A DNA stretch of 64,000 nucleotides. Source: Sitta carolinensis. Taxonomy: Eukaryota > Chordata > Aves > Passeriformes > Sittidae. A program made the position numbers and the translations under genes. Shown in pieces: positions 1 through 13,999 of this stretch. The notes beneath the pieces were generated by a model. That model made no database searches. It was not told the origin of the DNA and saw only the letters and a list, made by a program, of their open reading frames with translations. The stretch's first letter is position 1; each line of letters opens with the position of its first letter. The stretch spans positions 7,130,501-7,194,500 of the forward strand of contig JAVUNC010000019.1 in the NCBI GenBank assembly GCA_032173965.1. Direction: 5' to 3'.

Positions 1-3000
1 CACAGCAGCCCCACTGGGCCCTGCCAGTTTCCACACATTCCCCTGGACCAGGGAAGGGAAACCAAGGCTGGGCACAACCCAGGTACAGCCTCCCCCCCAC
101 CAAACCGCCTGGAATAAGTAACTTCTGTCAGAGCTGGCTGCCCTCCTCCCCAGGAACATATAGGCTTTCCGAGGAAGGAGTTGCTGTCAAAGGCACTCAT
201 GGGTTCTTTTTACCCTGAAGTTGTCCTCTTGCTTTTTGAACCTCTGTAAAGGTTTCAATCTAAAATTTCCTCCAGCAAGGAGTTTTACAGATTTGCACAT
301 TGTGTTAAGGACCACTTCTTCCTGCTTGTGGAGAGCTGGCTAATTGCTGGTTTCATTTCTTGTTCTCATGCAAGAAAGCACAGTGAACCATTTATCATCC
401 CCCTGCCCTTCCTGATTTTATAGATCTTTATAGAAGTGATAACAAAAGAGGACAAAAATACATGAAGACAAATGCTCTATCCTGCTTTTCTCTCCCTTTA
501 TTTCCTGAAACATGTGACTCCTCACACTTCATTTGAGCATCACCTTTGAAGATTTTCTCCCACTGTTTCCTTCTCTTTTGTCATTATTGCACTCCACCAG
601 TGAACAGCAACTAGGAGTAACAGAGGCCATAAACAGCTATTTTCCTGCTCATTTACCTGTGTTGTTCTGGCAATTGCTTAATGGTAAACATATGACTTAC
701 TGACACAGTTTAGACCACAATGTTAACAAGTTTAATTCCTTGCCTTTGAAGGACTAATACAATTTTCCTCTGCATTCCTCCAGGCCATAGAGTAAAGAAC
801 AGCCACAGGCAGAGGTGCTTTCAAGACCCTCAGCTGCATTATCTGAATTTCATTAGGATCTTGAATAGTGCTGCTGATGAAGTTGACTGGGGAAAAAAAG
901 CAACTTAGTCTGTTAAAGAGCTGCAAAAAAAGAGCCTAATTCTTTCTGAAGGATTGTTTTAGGTTCTTGCTCTGCTAATCTGGTGTTTGTGTTTATGAGG
1001 ACAGTCACTATGCATCCTCAAGCAACAATTTAATGTCTGCTCAACAGTGCTGTTTACATGATTTTGAAGTCACTGATCTTGGAGGCAGTTTGACATTCAG
1101 CAAACAACAAGGCCTGAAGGGAAGGAGATTGCCTGCAGGTTAGGGACAACCATCTGAACCCTACAGAAACTAACCCCAGTGTCCAGAAGAGCTTTGCTCG
1201 GCCAAGGGGTTTAGGCAGAGGCTGAGGGAGGGGTACTCTTCTAAGCTGCTCCTCTGAATCTGACACAGGCAAGAAGCCTCCAAGTCCCCAGAATGTCTGT
1301 TCATCCAAGGTTTGCTGGAAAATAAGCTGGCCATCTCCATGGAGTGGGAAAACTGATATGGATTATAACTGGTGATGTCCTTCTACTACCAAAACAAGGG
1401 GCTCCCACTCTTGTCTCTGTTGACTCAGTTATCCTGAGTCTATCACCAAGGGAGGACAGTGTGTGTCCTGTGAGCGGAGACGATGATGGAGGAAGAGCAA
1501 ACAGCCTCTGTATGGGAAAGGGAATTATCTGGAGGGCTAACAGTAACCCTTGCCAGGTACTTTCCCCTTGCTTATTAACAATCCAAAGCAAACTGAGCTG
1601 CTTATTCTGGGGCCATGAGGTTAAAGGTGGTCTCTGTTTAACACACGGGTGTGCTGACAGGGAGGCAGTCTGAATTGTGAGGATTTTTTATGCTGCAGAG
1701 CAACCCCATATAGAGGAGAGTTCCTAGGGCTGCATGCAGAGTAGGATACGACCCTACAATAGGGAAGAGGCTGAAGGAGACACAAGGCAGCAGCAAAAAT
1801 CCTTGATATGATCCTTTGGATTGATTGAGTGCAAGTTGCTACTCAGGTGACGTTTGGCCTACGGTTTAGAAAACAGTTTCTTGTGCAGTAGATCGTAATT
1901 CTTAAGGGAGCTGGTTCTTGGTTTTTCCTCTCCAATGCCTCGGTGGTGGCTCTTCTAAAATTATTGAATGGCACCACCTTGTGGGTGCTCGGAGGTGAGG
2001 CGACTTTTCCATTTTTATTCCATGTGCGGACCCTACAGGGGTACACTTGAATAGCGAGGCATGCAAAGGGTGAGTCATTCTCACGCTGCTTCTCAAAGAC
2101 CGGCACTCATCAAGAAGTGTTTTTCTGATTGTTTGCTGGCAGCTGACAGAAACAGATTTTAGTGCTTAGCAGTTGATTTTCAGAGCATAACTGATTTTGC
2201 CTTTGCTAGAGGTTGTATTGGAAAACTGTAAACAAAATAATTGACATTTTCCAATGTAAAGAAAGTGCAGAGGAAAAACACTGAAATACATATTAAAGAT
2301 CATCTGCCCAGGATGTCACTTCTTACCTTTTTCCAAGGTGTGAAATCCGTGTGTCAGTTGGTCCATGCATCATAGAGGTCCCGAAACTCCTGAAAGTAAG
2401 GTGTAGTGGGAGAATTTACCATATGCACTCTTGAGTTTGCCTTTAGGGACTGCCCTGGCAATGACAGGCAGCACATGTCCTAAACGGCAGTTTCTGGGAA
2501 GCATCAGACATATGTTTGTGAATAGAACAGCCTGTGTACAACGACTCCAAGACTTTCCAGAAAGCACTGGCTGCATGTTGTGTATTTTATACAGCATTAG
2601 GATTCATGTTATCATGGATATGCAGGAACCCAGGATGCTAAATGGCAGCTATGGGACAGTGTGAATGTGCATATATGGAGAATTAGGTTTTTTGGTCGTG
2701 GGATTATCATGTATAAAGCCAGGAGCTCCATGAAATCTACCTGGACAAGGTTTTGCAGAGTGAATAGAATGATGTTCTAAAAAATGGATATATTGTAGCC
2801 TAAACTACATCAAGAAAATGGAACAGAATCTTAAGCAGAATATAGATAGGTGAGCAGATACATACATACAATTCTATTGTCCGTAGGGAGAAACTCAATC
2901 AAAACATAAATAAATACAAATTGTTAAACTGGGAAATTTTTCAAGCCTACTTCTCAAACTTGGTTTCAGTTTGAGAAAGAGCATTTTCCTTTTACAGTGT

Positions 3001-6000
3001 TGCCCTCCAGCCATGTGCCCACCCTGTTTTTTTCTAGTCAAAGTTAAAAGGGCTGGATGCAAGGCTGTGCCAGAGATATGCTGAGACACCATGGGCAGAG
3101 CAACATGGTCAAAGCAATGTGGTCCATATAGTGAGGAGAGTGCAAAGAAAAGGGATGAGGAAAGTTTGCCAGGGGACTAGAGAGATTTCTGAGAGGAGGC
3201 ATTAGGATAGGAGTGGGAAGGCACCAGGCCAGTCAAAGCAAGGCTCTGCAAGGGGCAGTTTGCTGTGTGTTCCCAATAATCTGGGGCATCCACCAGGAAA
3301 ACCCCATCCCAGGTGTCCCATGGGCTCAGAGTGAATGACGGTCCTGTCCCCAGAGCACCTACAGCCTATAGCCCGAGATGTGCTGAGAAGAAAGCGTGTG
3401 CTGTGAGAGCAGCTGGGTGATGTGAGAGGAAGCAATGCCAGCACATCAGCAGCCAGCACACCGTGGGTGCTTTATCCATGACAGTGAAAGAGTTTAAAGC
3501 AGGGAACTGGAAGAGGAAAAAGAACCAGTCTTAGAGACAGTGAGGGAGACTTCCTCTTCACTGCCCTGAGCACATTGCCTGTGTGGGAGAAAAGATGAAG
3601 ATGTTTACTTAGAAATTCAGAAAACCAATGACAGCAGTGACCTCTCAGATAAATCAGAGACTGCTATCAATATCCAGTTGTTGAAGAGCAATGGTAAGAA
3701 GGAGGGGAATTTACAGGCTGAAGAGATCAGCAGTGAATGTTTACAAAAGGGATTAAAGGAAGTGAGGGAGCCCCTCTAGTGGGAGAATCCAAGAAAGGCA
3801 ATCTCAGGCATTAGCAGGGAAAATGATCCTAATGCAGCCTCCAGAATGGTTGCAAATGTGACTCAAGATTGTCCCAAAATGCACAGTGTGGCATCATTTA
3901 CATTTTGTAAGGCAAAACCCCCTCGAAACTGAAGAAAACATCCAATAGTCTCTACCAGCTGATTACAAGAAAACTATTTCCTGACTTTGTATCTGTTGAG
4001 GGAGTAAAGCCTGAACATGTGAGAAGAGCACCTCCACGATGCACACAAATTTTAAATCATGTAGAAACAGTAGCATACTTCATAGTCTTTTAGCCTGGAC
4101 TCCAGAAGTCCCTGTTCATTCACCAGGTGCTAGAGAAGGTCACAGAGACACTAGAATGCTCAAATTAAATATTAGTCCCAGCTCTTGTGTGAATCTGAGG
4201 TATCCAGAAAGACTTACAGCATGTCAAAAAACATAATACAATGGGAAGGGAAAAAACACTGTCTGCCTCTATTATTGGAGGAAAGCATTAACTCTGTGTT
4301 CACCTCAGTTTCCAAATTGTAAAATAGGGTGAAGAGCAGTTCATCACTCTCATAAAAAAAATCACATGTCAAAAATCACGAGGGCTCTGAAACGCCAACA
4401 TGCTCAGAAGAGGGAACCAGCATCATGTCTGGGCCTGATATATAGTGGCACCAACTTTTTAGAGCTTGCACATTCTGTTTTAGCACTGGGTTGCCAAACA
4501 GGACAGCAGAGCAGCAGGGCTGTGCTGGAGAGGACAGCTCCAGCTGCAGAGCAGGCTCACTTATGACAGCCACCTTCTGCTGCAGGAGCCATGGATGTCA
4601 GGAGGACAGTGCCTCTGCCTGATGAAGAGGATGAGAAAGATAACATCCATTAGACACCTGTAATAGTTTAACACTTGGATTTTATCGTGCAGCAACACAT
4701 TCAATATTTCCACCTATTTATGTAGTGTTTTAGGGCTGTATTTGACAGGCTTTAATGTAAATATGGTATTGCTGGCACGCTGACAGCTTTTTTTTTGGCA
4801 TTGCTTTTACAGAGTCTTTACATAGAATGAATTGATGTGTGACTCATGTAAATTCAGGGTTTTTTTTACTTTGAGCAGATGTGGCCCCTCGGTGTGAGCC
4901 CGAGAACAGTTGGGGTGTTGCTGGGATTTATTTACAAACCTCCAAGCCAGCAGTTTCAAATCTGGGTTAAAGTTAGATGCCTGTTTCCATGACAGATGGT
5001 CTCATTTTGAGAAGGAGTGAGTCTTGACAACTGGGGCTGGCTGGGAGAGTGCATTTCTGTTTCATAAAGATGATTCTATTCGCAGGGTATTTTCAGATCC
5101 CAGACAAGATTTCAATCTCTGAATTCAAATATCGTTTAGGCATGAACAACATTTCATCTTGCCAGCATCAAAGCTCCTGCTGATCCCTGGCTGCTGCCAG
5201 TGTTTATCCAGGCTGCTGGAAGAACAAGGAGTGCTGGCATTGCTGTTACCTGCCTGACAGAGCTGTGGGGTGTCAGGAGCGAATGCTCCTGGGAACCTGC
5301 CTGGGGTTTATGAACTTCCAAAGTGCTCTGGTGTTCAGGGAAAGAGCCTGAGCCCATGGACTGTCCTGTGACTTGGCACGACAGGATTTTGGTAGGGGTT
5401 CCCTGGGCTCCACAGCAGCCCTGGAGGTAAAAAGATAAAAGGACCAGAGAGAGGTTGTCATAGAAACCCTGATTGTACTTTAGCTCTGACAGGATCAGCT
5501 CTCATCAGAGGTTTTTCTGGAACAACTCAGAGGAGAAGCATTTCCATAAAAATGTTCGAGTCCTTCCCCTGAAGACTTCAGTTGCATTAAACAAGCAGTG
5601 CCTGCTGCTGATCCAGCCTTCAGGAGAGGAGGTGTGGGCACAGCACGGTGCCACCCTCCCCTCCTGAAATAACGGGAGGATGTGGAGGAGGAGTCCCCCC
5701 TCTCGTCACACAGGGTGGCCCCTGAAGCCTGTGAAACCACATGAGGTGTCTGACATTGGTACTAAGGAGTTATTTTTCCTGGCCTCCAGCTACTTTTGTG
5801 GAAAGGTAAGGAGCTTCACTAGTTCCTTCCAGCAGTTCTGTGGAGGTATCTCATGCCTTTATCCCATCTCAAATGGCACAAGGTGTTACATTTCAGGGAA
5901 GCAGCCCCCTGTGAATTGTCTCTCATTGTCAGCATCACTGCCAGGCAAAGCAAAGGGAGGGCACCTCCTGTATCTGGTGAATCTCACCATGATCCTTGTA

Positions 6001-9000
6001 ATGGGAGGGAAAGCAGCATCCCTCCAAGCTATCTCCTGGCCCCCAGAGCCTGTATTTTTACTCACTGACTGCAGCTTGTTGCAGAGAGGCAAAGCCAAGA
6101 GGAAGAACAAGAGAACAAGAAGAATAGGGGAGAAACCACACTCAGTGTGCTACACACAACAGCTGTGGCATGTGCTGCTGGGCAGAGGGGAGCTTGCAGT
6201 GCCAGAACATGGATACAGGCCATGGCCCTTCATTTGCCTGCATTATTATTAGAGTGGCACCCAGAGGAATTTTGTTGCCAGTGGTGTAACTCTTCTTCTC
6301 CAAATTATCTCATATGCCATTAAGAAGAGGGCCAGACCGATTTTTGGTTTGATTTCAGTACCTTGCAGGTGACATCTTGAAGGAGTGTTTGCAAGGGCAA
6401 TCTGATGTGTCACCCAGAGAGCTGCCTGTAAACATGAGTTTGTGCAGACTTCATGTTATGGAGGGAAAGAGCTTCTACTTCTTTAGTTTTCACCTAAAGA
6501 AAACAAAAACAATAAAACAAAACTAAAACCAGGCAAAAGAAAACCAGCCTTCAACTGACAACTATATTAAAAATTTAAGCCATCCTTCTAAATTTCAATG
6601 ATCTAAAAGTTCAGCTGATTTCTTTCTGCCTTTCGCTTTTGGTTACTTTGCAGTAAAAGTTTTTTCTTCATCACCAATTATCAACTTTATTGAAAGGGGA
6701 CAGTTTTGCTCATGATGGGCAGAAGACTCTTTTTAAACAAAATGTAGGAGTCATTAACTAAAATCTTGCATTATGCTGGCTGAGGCAGTCCAACATCCTT
6801 TGGAGCATTACTGACTAATATTTCATTCTCTTTAATTAGTCACAAATAGAATTTATTTTTCTGTACTGAATCAAGCCAGAGATTTCAGTCAGCAAAAGGG
6901 TGACGTTGTGAAGATCTTTAAATTCTGTTTTCGTGTTCAATTCAGCACTGTTGGCTGGGATGTCATTAAGAGCTGTTAGGCACTAGCAGCTGTTTCAGGG
7001 GTTCTGGTATTGGTAGTATTTGTATGGTCACACAGCTCAGAGGTGTCCAGGATGGTGTTTCCCTGGGTGCTGATGAAGGAGCTGAGGCAGCTCTCCCACA
7101 GGAAGCTCACACTCCAAGTAAACGCTCTACCTCAATGGACTTAATGGGAATCTAAAAGTGCTCAAAGCATTTGTGAGGAACCAAAATGCTCCTCTTTTAA
7201 GCAGCCTTATGGAATTTCCTTCTTTTGTTTTGCTAGCAATGCACCTGCTCTTGAGTGAATTCTCAGTGGCTGACTTCACATATTCATTAAACCATAAAGA
7301 AGGAAGAAAAAGGTGACCAGCTGGAGGTCAGCAAGGATCTGAACTCATTCTGTGTGATAGCAGAAGCAATTTGTCACTGTCTGAGTCATCGCAAGTGCCC
7401 TGTTCACTCTTCTAATACAATTCTTTGCACAAAGCATTAGTGATAATAAAGTCCAGAGGAAACTTACTTGGACAAATACAATTTTCAGGTATGTCTGAAA
7501 AGCTTATTATTGATCAGACTGTGCACTCCTCCCAGATTAAAAATCCTTTGCAGATAAAACCACTGGAAAGTGTGGAGAGCAGTGGCGAGTGGTTATCTTT
7601 GGCTCTGGATGAAGTATTTTGTCTGTGAGACAATAACATGCAGGGCATAGGAATTGGTGCTCTTGATGACTCAATTAACTTTGAAATCTCTCTCAATCTC
7701 TGAGACCTCAGAAGATACTGCAAAGACTTTCCTGACAAATAATTTTGTAATTACACTGGGGCAGAAGATTGTTTTCACTGATCTCAAGCAGTTAATTATG
7801 GGCTCATAAGTTGCAGACCATGGGTTTTACAGAGCTGTGCACAGCCTGGATTTTTCTTTTGTAGTGGATTCAATAAAAATAATTTAAAAATTATGTTCAT
7901 GCCTTTTTGGGCCATGAGTTTTGTCAACAGATGCAATGAAACTGATACATCCTGCAGAGCAGCTCAGTCCCGTGGCATTGACATTTCCCCCGCAAAAATA
8001 CCCAGAAGTTAACTTTCTGAGCAAGTCTTGTTTGCAATAGTAGTACAGCACAAAAGCAACTACGAAGGTTGAGACAAATTTGTCATCATTTTATTAAGAG
8101 TGGCACAGCTGTAGTTTTTTTTATTTATTGGCCTTTCTACATGATGGTAGGACCTTGGATTTGCAGTTTTGGTGTAGTGTCAGCTCCTGCATATGCACAG
8201 AACAAAGACCTTAATTTACAGAAAAAATAAGAACTTTGGAGCCTGTCAAGCATTTAGCCTGGTTGGTATCATGTAGCACTGAATTCCGCAGGTTAATTAT
8301 GGCTGATGTAAAAGAGAATTGCTTTTTTGTCAGTATTGGAAACTAAATGTATTCATGCCTTCCTGAATGCTTTCTCAGCAGTTGACAGCCTTGACATTTA
8401 CATAGGGGTGTGGTGAAATAGGGCACCGACACCCGTAATCATCACGAGGGAGGAAAGCATCCAATGATATAAAACTGTTTCACAGTCTCTGCCTTTTCCT
8501 GGAAAAACAGCATCTGGCTCAATGTATCTGTAGGCACAGACTGTCTGCAAGGGCTTTTTTTGTTCTTTAAACAGAACTCAGCTGACAGGTTACTTTCTGG
8601 AAGAGGCATGGTAATCTGTCTATTTATGTACTGCCTTTGAGAGATGCAGCCTCAAATTAAGATAGGAATTGGGAACAGAAACAAATGGGTTTACAGGAAC
8701 GGGAGACCCTTGGATTCTTGAAATGCAGGCTCTGTGCAATCAGGTCTCAAAAGCATTTTCAAAAAAATGGAAGGAAAAGAGCCTTGTTTTTATAGCTGAT
8801 TAAACTGAGCTGACATCTCATCCTCCAGACATGAACATTCTGCTTGATGTAACCCAGATCTGAAGATGTGCATGATGTTCAGTGAGAGTTGGAAACATCA
8901 TTATCCTTCCTTTGGAGTTAGCCCAGTGTTTACTGAGTGCCTACCTTTGGAAGTGGGCAATCCCTCCTGGGATCAGACAGAGGAAAAGCATTTGATTCAT

Positions 9001-12000
9001 GGTGGTCAGGATTCTGCCCTGACCAGCCTGCAGCACTTGACAGTCTTCAGGCTCCGGCAATCCCACTGGCTCTCACATGAATCTCCCTGAAAATGGAGAG
9101 ATGAATAAGCCAAACAGTTTATTTGGGCACTGGATCTCATATCCATGAGAGCCCTGTTCAGAACACAGGATGGTGCTTGTTGCACCTCATTGCTCCATGT
9201 TTTCTCCAGTGCTCTGATGAAGTTCACTCCTCAGTTCTGTCACCTCCTCTGGGTCCTGCTCCTGACTCATCTCCTGGCCCAGCTCACTCTTTGCCCTAAG
9301 CCCAGTCTAACTTGAGACTCAGCATCCTTCCCTCTCGCTTGTTCAGACCCCAAACTGCGGGGTTGCTGAGGCTTAGGGGGAAGATGGCTTTTGGAAAGAC
9401 TCAATATCCCCACATCCCTCATGTGAAGGTAAGAGAGGTTGTACCTCAGAGTCAGGGGCCACAGCTGCTATTGTGCCACAGTCTCTGCCACTCAGGTCAC
9501 ATAGTGACAACCAGACAGCAGTGGCATGCCTTTGCAACTGGCCATGCAGTGACACCCACTGGGGTTACGTGTGCCCAGAGAGAGGAGAGTGGCTCCAAGA
9601 CAAAGCTATCTGCTCTCCCCTGGGGCACCTGCCAGGTTTTCTATAAATGAAGCTGTCCCTATAAATTATCCTGTGACACTGGAGACACAGAAGATCTGCA
9701 CTGCATAACCTGGGCTGGAAAGCAGGATGCTGCAAGCATTTCCTAGGGCCTCACCGTGGCTAAAGGGCTGTCATCCATCCCCAACAGATCAATTTTTCTT
9801 TCCTAAGGAAAGGAAAAAGACCAGAAGACTGGATCCTGAAAAACAACATGCCTCTGAACCAAGACATCAAGTTTCTCTAATTGTCTTGCTTTGTGCTCAG
9901 GCATCTGATATCTGGCAATCGATTTGCCTCTTTGTATGTCCTGGCTGGATCATCTCGTGCCTCTCCTGTACAAAGGGCACAGAAGAATTGAAATCAGTTT
10001 TGCCTGGAAACAGAGGCCAATTGACATCACTGCAGAAAGGGAACAAAAAATATCTCATAGGAGTTGTTGACACAGGTAGAATGCTGGAGATGATCCAAAT
10101 CTTTCCCAAAGCCTTTTGCTCTTCTGTTTCCCAAGCAGCTTCTTCCTTGAAGTTTTTCCTCTGTGTGTGCAGGCAGAAACATGGTGGAAAGAGCTGAGCT
10201 GAGCTCATATGGATTCTATGTCTACTGGAGCTTGTGGCAAGACTGCTCTTCCCTTAAAGGAGAGAAATGTCTTACTCCCACCAGGCAGTGAACTGACAAA
10301 CATGAAAGCCCCACTTCCTATTTATTCCCAGTCCCAGTGACCAAAAGCTGCTGTTGGTTTTGTCTTTCTCTAGAAGGTGTCTTCACTCACCCTTGTCCCC
10401 ACACCTCTTCTCATTGCTCCCTGTAACTTTGTACAGAGGGGCAGGAGGAAGAAATGCCAGGGAGAAGTTGCTAAGCCTAAGTCCCCCTCTGAGCATGCAG
10501 TACACAAAGCCTTTCTGCTTTGGTTTATTCCAGAAGCAGGATCTAGTGGAACTCTATCACTGCAGCACAGTTGGCCATTGCTGGCAACAGGCTGCAGGTC
10601 CTGTACTGGGTTTGCAAAGGCTCAGGACCGAGGAAAGCCAGACTTGCTTTGCCTGGACTACTGTAAAGAACCTGCTGCTTGGTTTCAGTTTGGTTTAGCT
10701 GGAGGAACACTTTCCCCCTTCTAACCAGGTGCCCACGGCTGACTGGGTTTACTCTCACTGGCACTGCATGGTGGAACCATAGCTTTATGGCAGCTCTTCT
10801 GTGCACTATGAGGTGTTCACAGCTCCAATTTCATACTCCATGTTAGCTGGAGCTAACAGAGGCCATCATGGGCTTGGTGTGACAGCAGAGGTCTTGCACA
10901 GGGAGCAGTGCAGGGGCTGCACACTCAATGGGATGGTAAGAGATGGGACACAGGCCTGACTTGGGAGCACTCACAGCTACAAACTGCTCACCTACAGACA
11001 GCTAAAGAAATGCAGACACACAGCTGGACGAGAATGGTTCCGGGGTAGGAAAGAGGACAAATAAATAATATCTTACATGTATATAATCAGCATCTATTGT
11101 GAATGTGAATGTGAAATGGAGTTGCAATCCAGCGAAGAATAAAACAGGTGTAAAAGCATGTAAGAAACGGTAAAACTTATCCCAGGAGAATCTGAGAGAG
11201 GAAGAAGAAACCACCACCATCAACCTCGCATTCCTCCCACAGAACAACTCCAGATGCTGATAATTTCCTGTAACAGCACCATCAGAATGAAACCACCAAC
11301 CTTAGGATTTAAGTGAGCATGGACAGGGCAACATAACACCAGGAATAGGGACAGAAGATAGAAAGTGTGCATAATGCTTCAAATTATTTTTAAAATTATT
11401 ATTGCTATTGATTTTTATTTTTCTGATAGGATATTATTTATTTTTTCTGTAATAATTTGACCTGGACTAATAATGATTTTTATTAGCACGCTAAGATTTC
11501 AATTCTACTAACATTCAATTCTTGTCTTTATATGTAAGGTATGTTTCCCTTTTGTCCAGAAACAATATTTCGAACATAAAACTGTAAGAAGGTTTCTGAA
11601 TAGCTCAGAAACATTCTGCATTTCTCAAAGGTTCAAAATAACCAAATACTTCATAAGCTCAAATCACATCAAATTTGAAAAATCTATCTGCCCAGGAGAG
11701 ATCTAAAGATCTTCTCAGCCTCAGATGAAAAAGTAAATAGTATTTTGGGTAAAATCACCTTTTGTTTTTCATTTTTTCACTTCACACCTCTTCCTGCTGT
11801 CTTGGATGCTCTCTCTGTGAGTCAAAACTGATTCTATTGCTCTTTTAGTCTGCACTTTGTCATAAAGGAAAGCCATGACAAACACCTTATGAATTAGGAG
11901 ACATTATTTTTAGCCACAGATCAAAATTCAAAAAGGAAGAAATAGAAACTTCCAAACTCCTAGTCTTCTTCTAGTTCCTCCATGAAGCTTTCCATATCAA

Positions 12001-13686
12001 TGTCTTCCATTTCTAATGGTTCTATAATGTTTTACAGATGTATTATGCTTACAATAAAATTCAGTAGCAACACATTGCCATCAAACAGGTGCCCTTAGCA
12101 CCATCTTTTCTAAACTCACGGAGAAAAAAAAGAACAGGCCAAGGCCAAGAGCCATCAGAGCAGACAAACCTGTGCCATTTGGAACCTTAAAGAGGTGAGC
12201 AAACCACGCTTGAGGAGGCACTCTCCTAGTTTTGGGCTGGGCTTCCTGGGCAGAATTTTAGTGTAAACTGTAATTACAAGGTGCTGTGTAATTACAGATG
12301 TTTCCACATTCTGGACATCCTGGACCTGTGGTGTAGTGGTGATTTGCCATGAGCCTGGTGGTCATTCCTGATTCTGGGTATTTGGCTTCCCTTTTCATTG
12401 GACATACTTGTAGAATATTTTTCTCTTGACTTCTATGTGTCTGTGCACAAAGTCAACTCACAGGACTACCAAAAACTAATCTGTATCCCTAAGAGCATGG
12501 TCCAGATGCTACTTGAACTCTGGCAGGCTGGGTGCTATGAGCACTTCCCTGGGGAGCTTTATCTTAATATCTGCAGCAGGTGAGGGTTGCTTAATGGCTG
12601 TAATGCTTTGTAAGATGTACAAGAGCTAGACCCAGTTTTGTGAGTGGCTTTGGTTTTCTCTTTGGATAACTCCAAACATTTGAATATCTAATACTTGAAG
12701 TCTCTCTAGTTTGAATATATTTACTTTATGTTTGTCTTCTTGTGAAATGAAAAATATGGATTTCTAGATTTGCTGTATTTTTCCCTTAAAGGGAAACCCT
12801 GTTTTCCTACCAAAATAGTGAGATACCATTTTATTGCAATCTGTTGATTTATGGGATGTGTGGAAACCCTCCTCCCTTAAATAGAGCTTGCCATAAAGGA
12901 CTCTTAGTTAATTTCTTTTCTATGAATTTAATTTTGGCCAGGTCCTTCCACCTCATCCAGTAGGAACATCCCCCTCAAACCTGCAGGCCTTGGTTCTCTG
13001 TGTTTTACCCGGCATTGTGCAAGTCTGATTGCCCAGTCCCACTTCCCTCCCCCCGTTGCTGCAGGCTCTGACTTGAGTCCCAAAGCAGGACATGTGAGAA
13101 ATGCTTAGATCAAAGCTCCCCACCGCCAGCTGGGTTTGGCCATTAACCTTTTGTTTATGTCCTTGCTGTGCAGCAGAGGCACTACAGGTATTTCCTTGCT
13201 AAACAAAGGCAGGCATTTAAAGCCAGCAATCTGCTTTATGACTCTGGGCACCTTTACTGCACACAGTTACTGCACACACCATTTGTCTTTTCTCTGCAGA
13301 GATTAATGTTGGCATCTTAAACATCACTAATGCCTTATAGACAATCCACTAACATCAGTGTCTCCTAAGTGGCCAGCCATACCATTATTTATAAAATAGG
13401 GAGCCTTTCCTTGTGCTACAGCTACCAATCCCTTGATTTCCCGAGCACGGAATCGTGGCTATTATCAGCTCTGGAGAATTTTTACACTGCTACATATTTT
13501 TCACTATATAATGAGCTGCATGTGTGTGAGTGAAATGGAAAAAAAAAAAATAAAATAGCAGAATATTGCTATTCCACTTGCTGCAGTGTATGAGCTGATC
13601 TGGTTAGACATGAAACGCAGACAGAAATCCGCCTCACCTCTCAAGCTAATTTTAGTCTCTCCCTCTGTTCTCTGTGGCTGTGTGTG
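1..13686. other. Intergenic, no gene recognised
   Basis: I find no recognisable coding exon, RNA gene or repeat family here. The longest open frames (for example 190 codons on + at 5680-6252 and 156 codons on + at 9727-10197) have no familiar domain, no strong start context and no repeat or splice support, so I treat them as chance. Short AT-rich patches occur, for example around 11380-11480. The region could hold upstream regulatory DNA for the ANKRD9-like gene, but no single element stands out. Confidence 0.6.
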
Positions 13687-13693
13687 TATAAAA
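13687..13693 (+). promoter_or_regulatory. Candidate TATA box for the ANKRD9-like gene
   Basis: A perfect TATAAAA heptamer lies about 310 bp upstream of the ANKRD9-like start codon on the same strand. A pyrimidine-A context resembling an initiator (TTTCAGTAAC) follows about 28-30 bp downstream, near 13715-13723, which is the usual spacing. TATA-like strings are frequent by chance in AT-leaning DNA, so the assignment rests on position and spacing only; no CpG island is visible here. Confidence 0.4.
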
Positions 13694-13716
13694 TCACTGG
13701 CAGTCTGACAGCGTTT

Positions 13717-13999
13717 CAGTAACCTGTGCCACGCGCAGAGCGGGATGTACTCACCAACCATCTGCTTGCATGGCACGGGTTAACTGAGCCTGTGGGATTG
13801 TGCTTACCTAAACAAAACCACTGCAGTGAGGGGAAAAACAATGAATGGGTGGAGATGATCAGCCCATGCATTCCAGCTAGTGCAGTCCAGGCAGCAATGA
13901 CATCCTGAAGGTTGCAGCAGCATCGGATCAGCATTCCAAGTGCACCAATCTTACAGTCTGGAGTGATTTTACGTGGAGCTGTTCTTTATTTGCTGAGCC
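13717..13999 (+). other. Putative 5' leader of the ANKRD9-like gene with short upstream ORFs
   Basis: If transcription starts about 30 bp after the TATA box, the leader is about 280 nt unspliced. It contains several upstream ATGs. The first, at 13745, opens a 13-codon frame closing at 13783. A weak alternative splice acceptor (pyrimidines then CTTACAG, ending near 13952) could shorten the leader. The upstream ATGs would be expected to reduce translation of the main frame, but leader structure is inferred, not seen. Confidence 0.3.

Noticed and set aside
5680..6252. 190-codon + frame
   Set aside because: No recognisable domain, weak start context, no repeat or splice evidence; consistent with chance.
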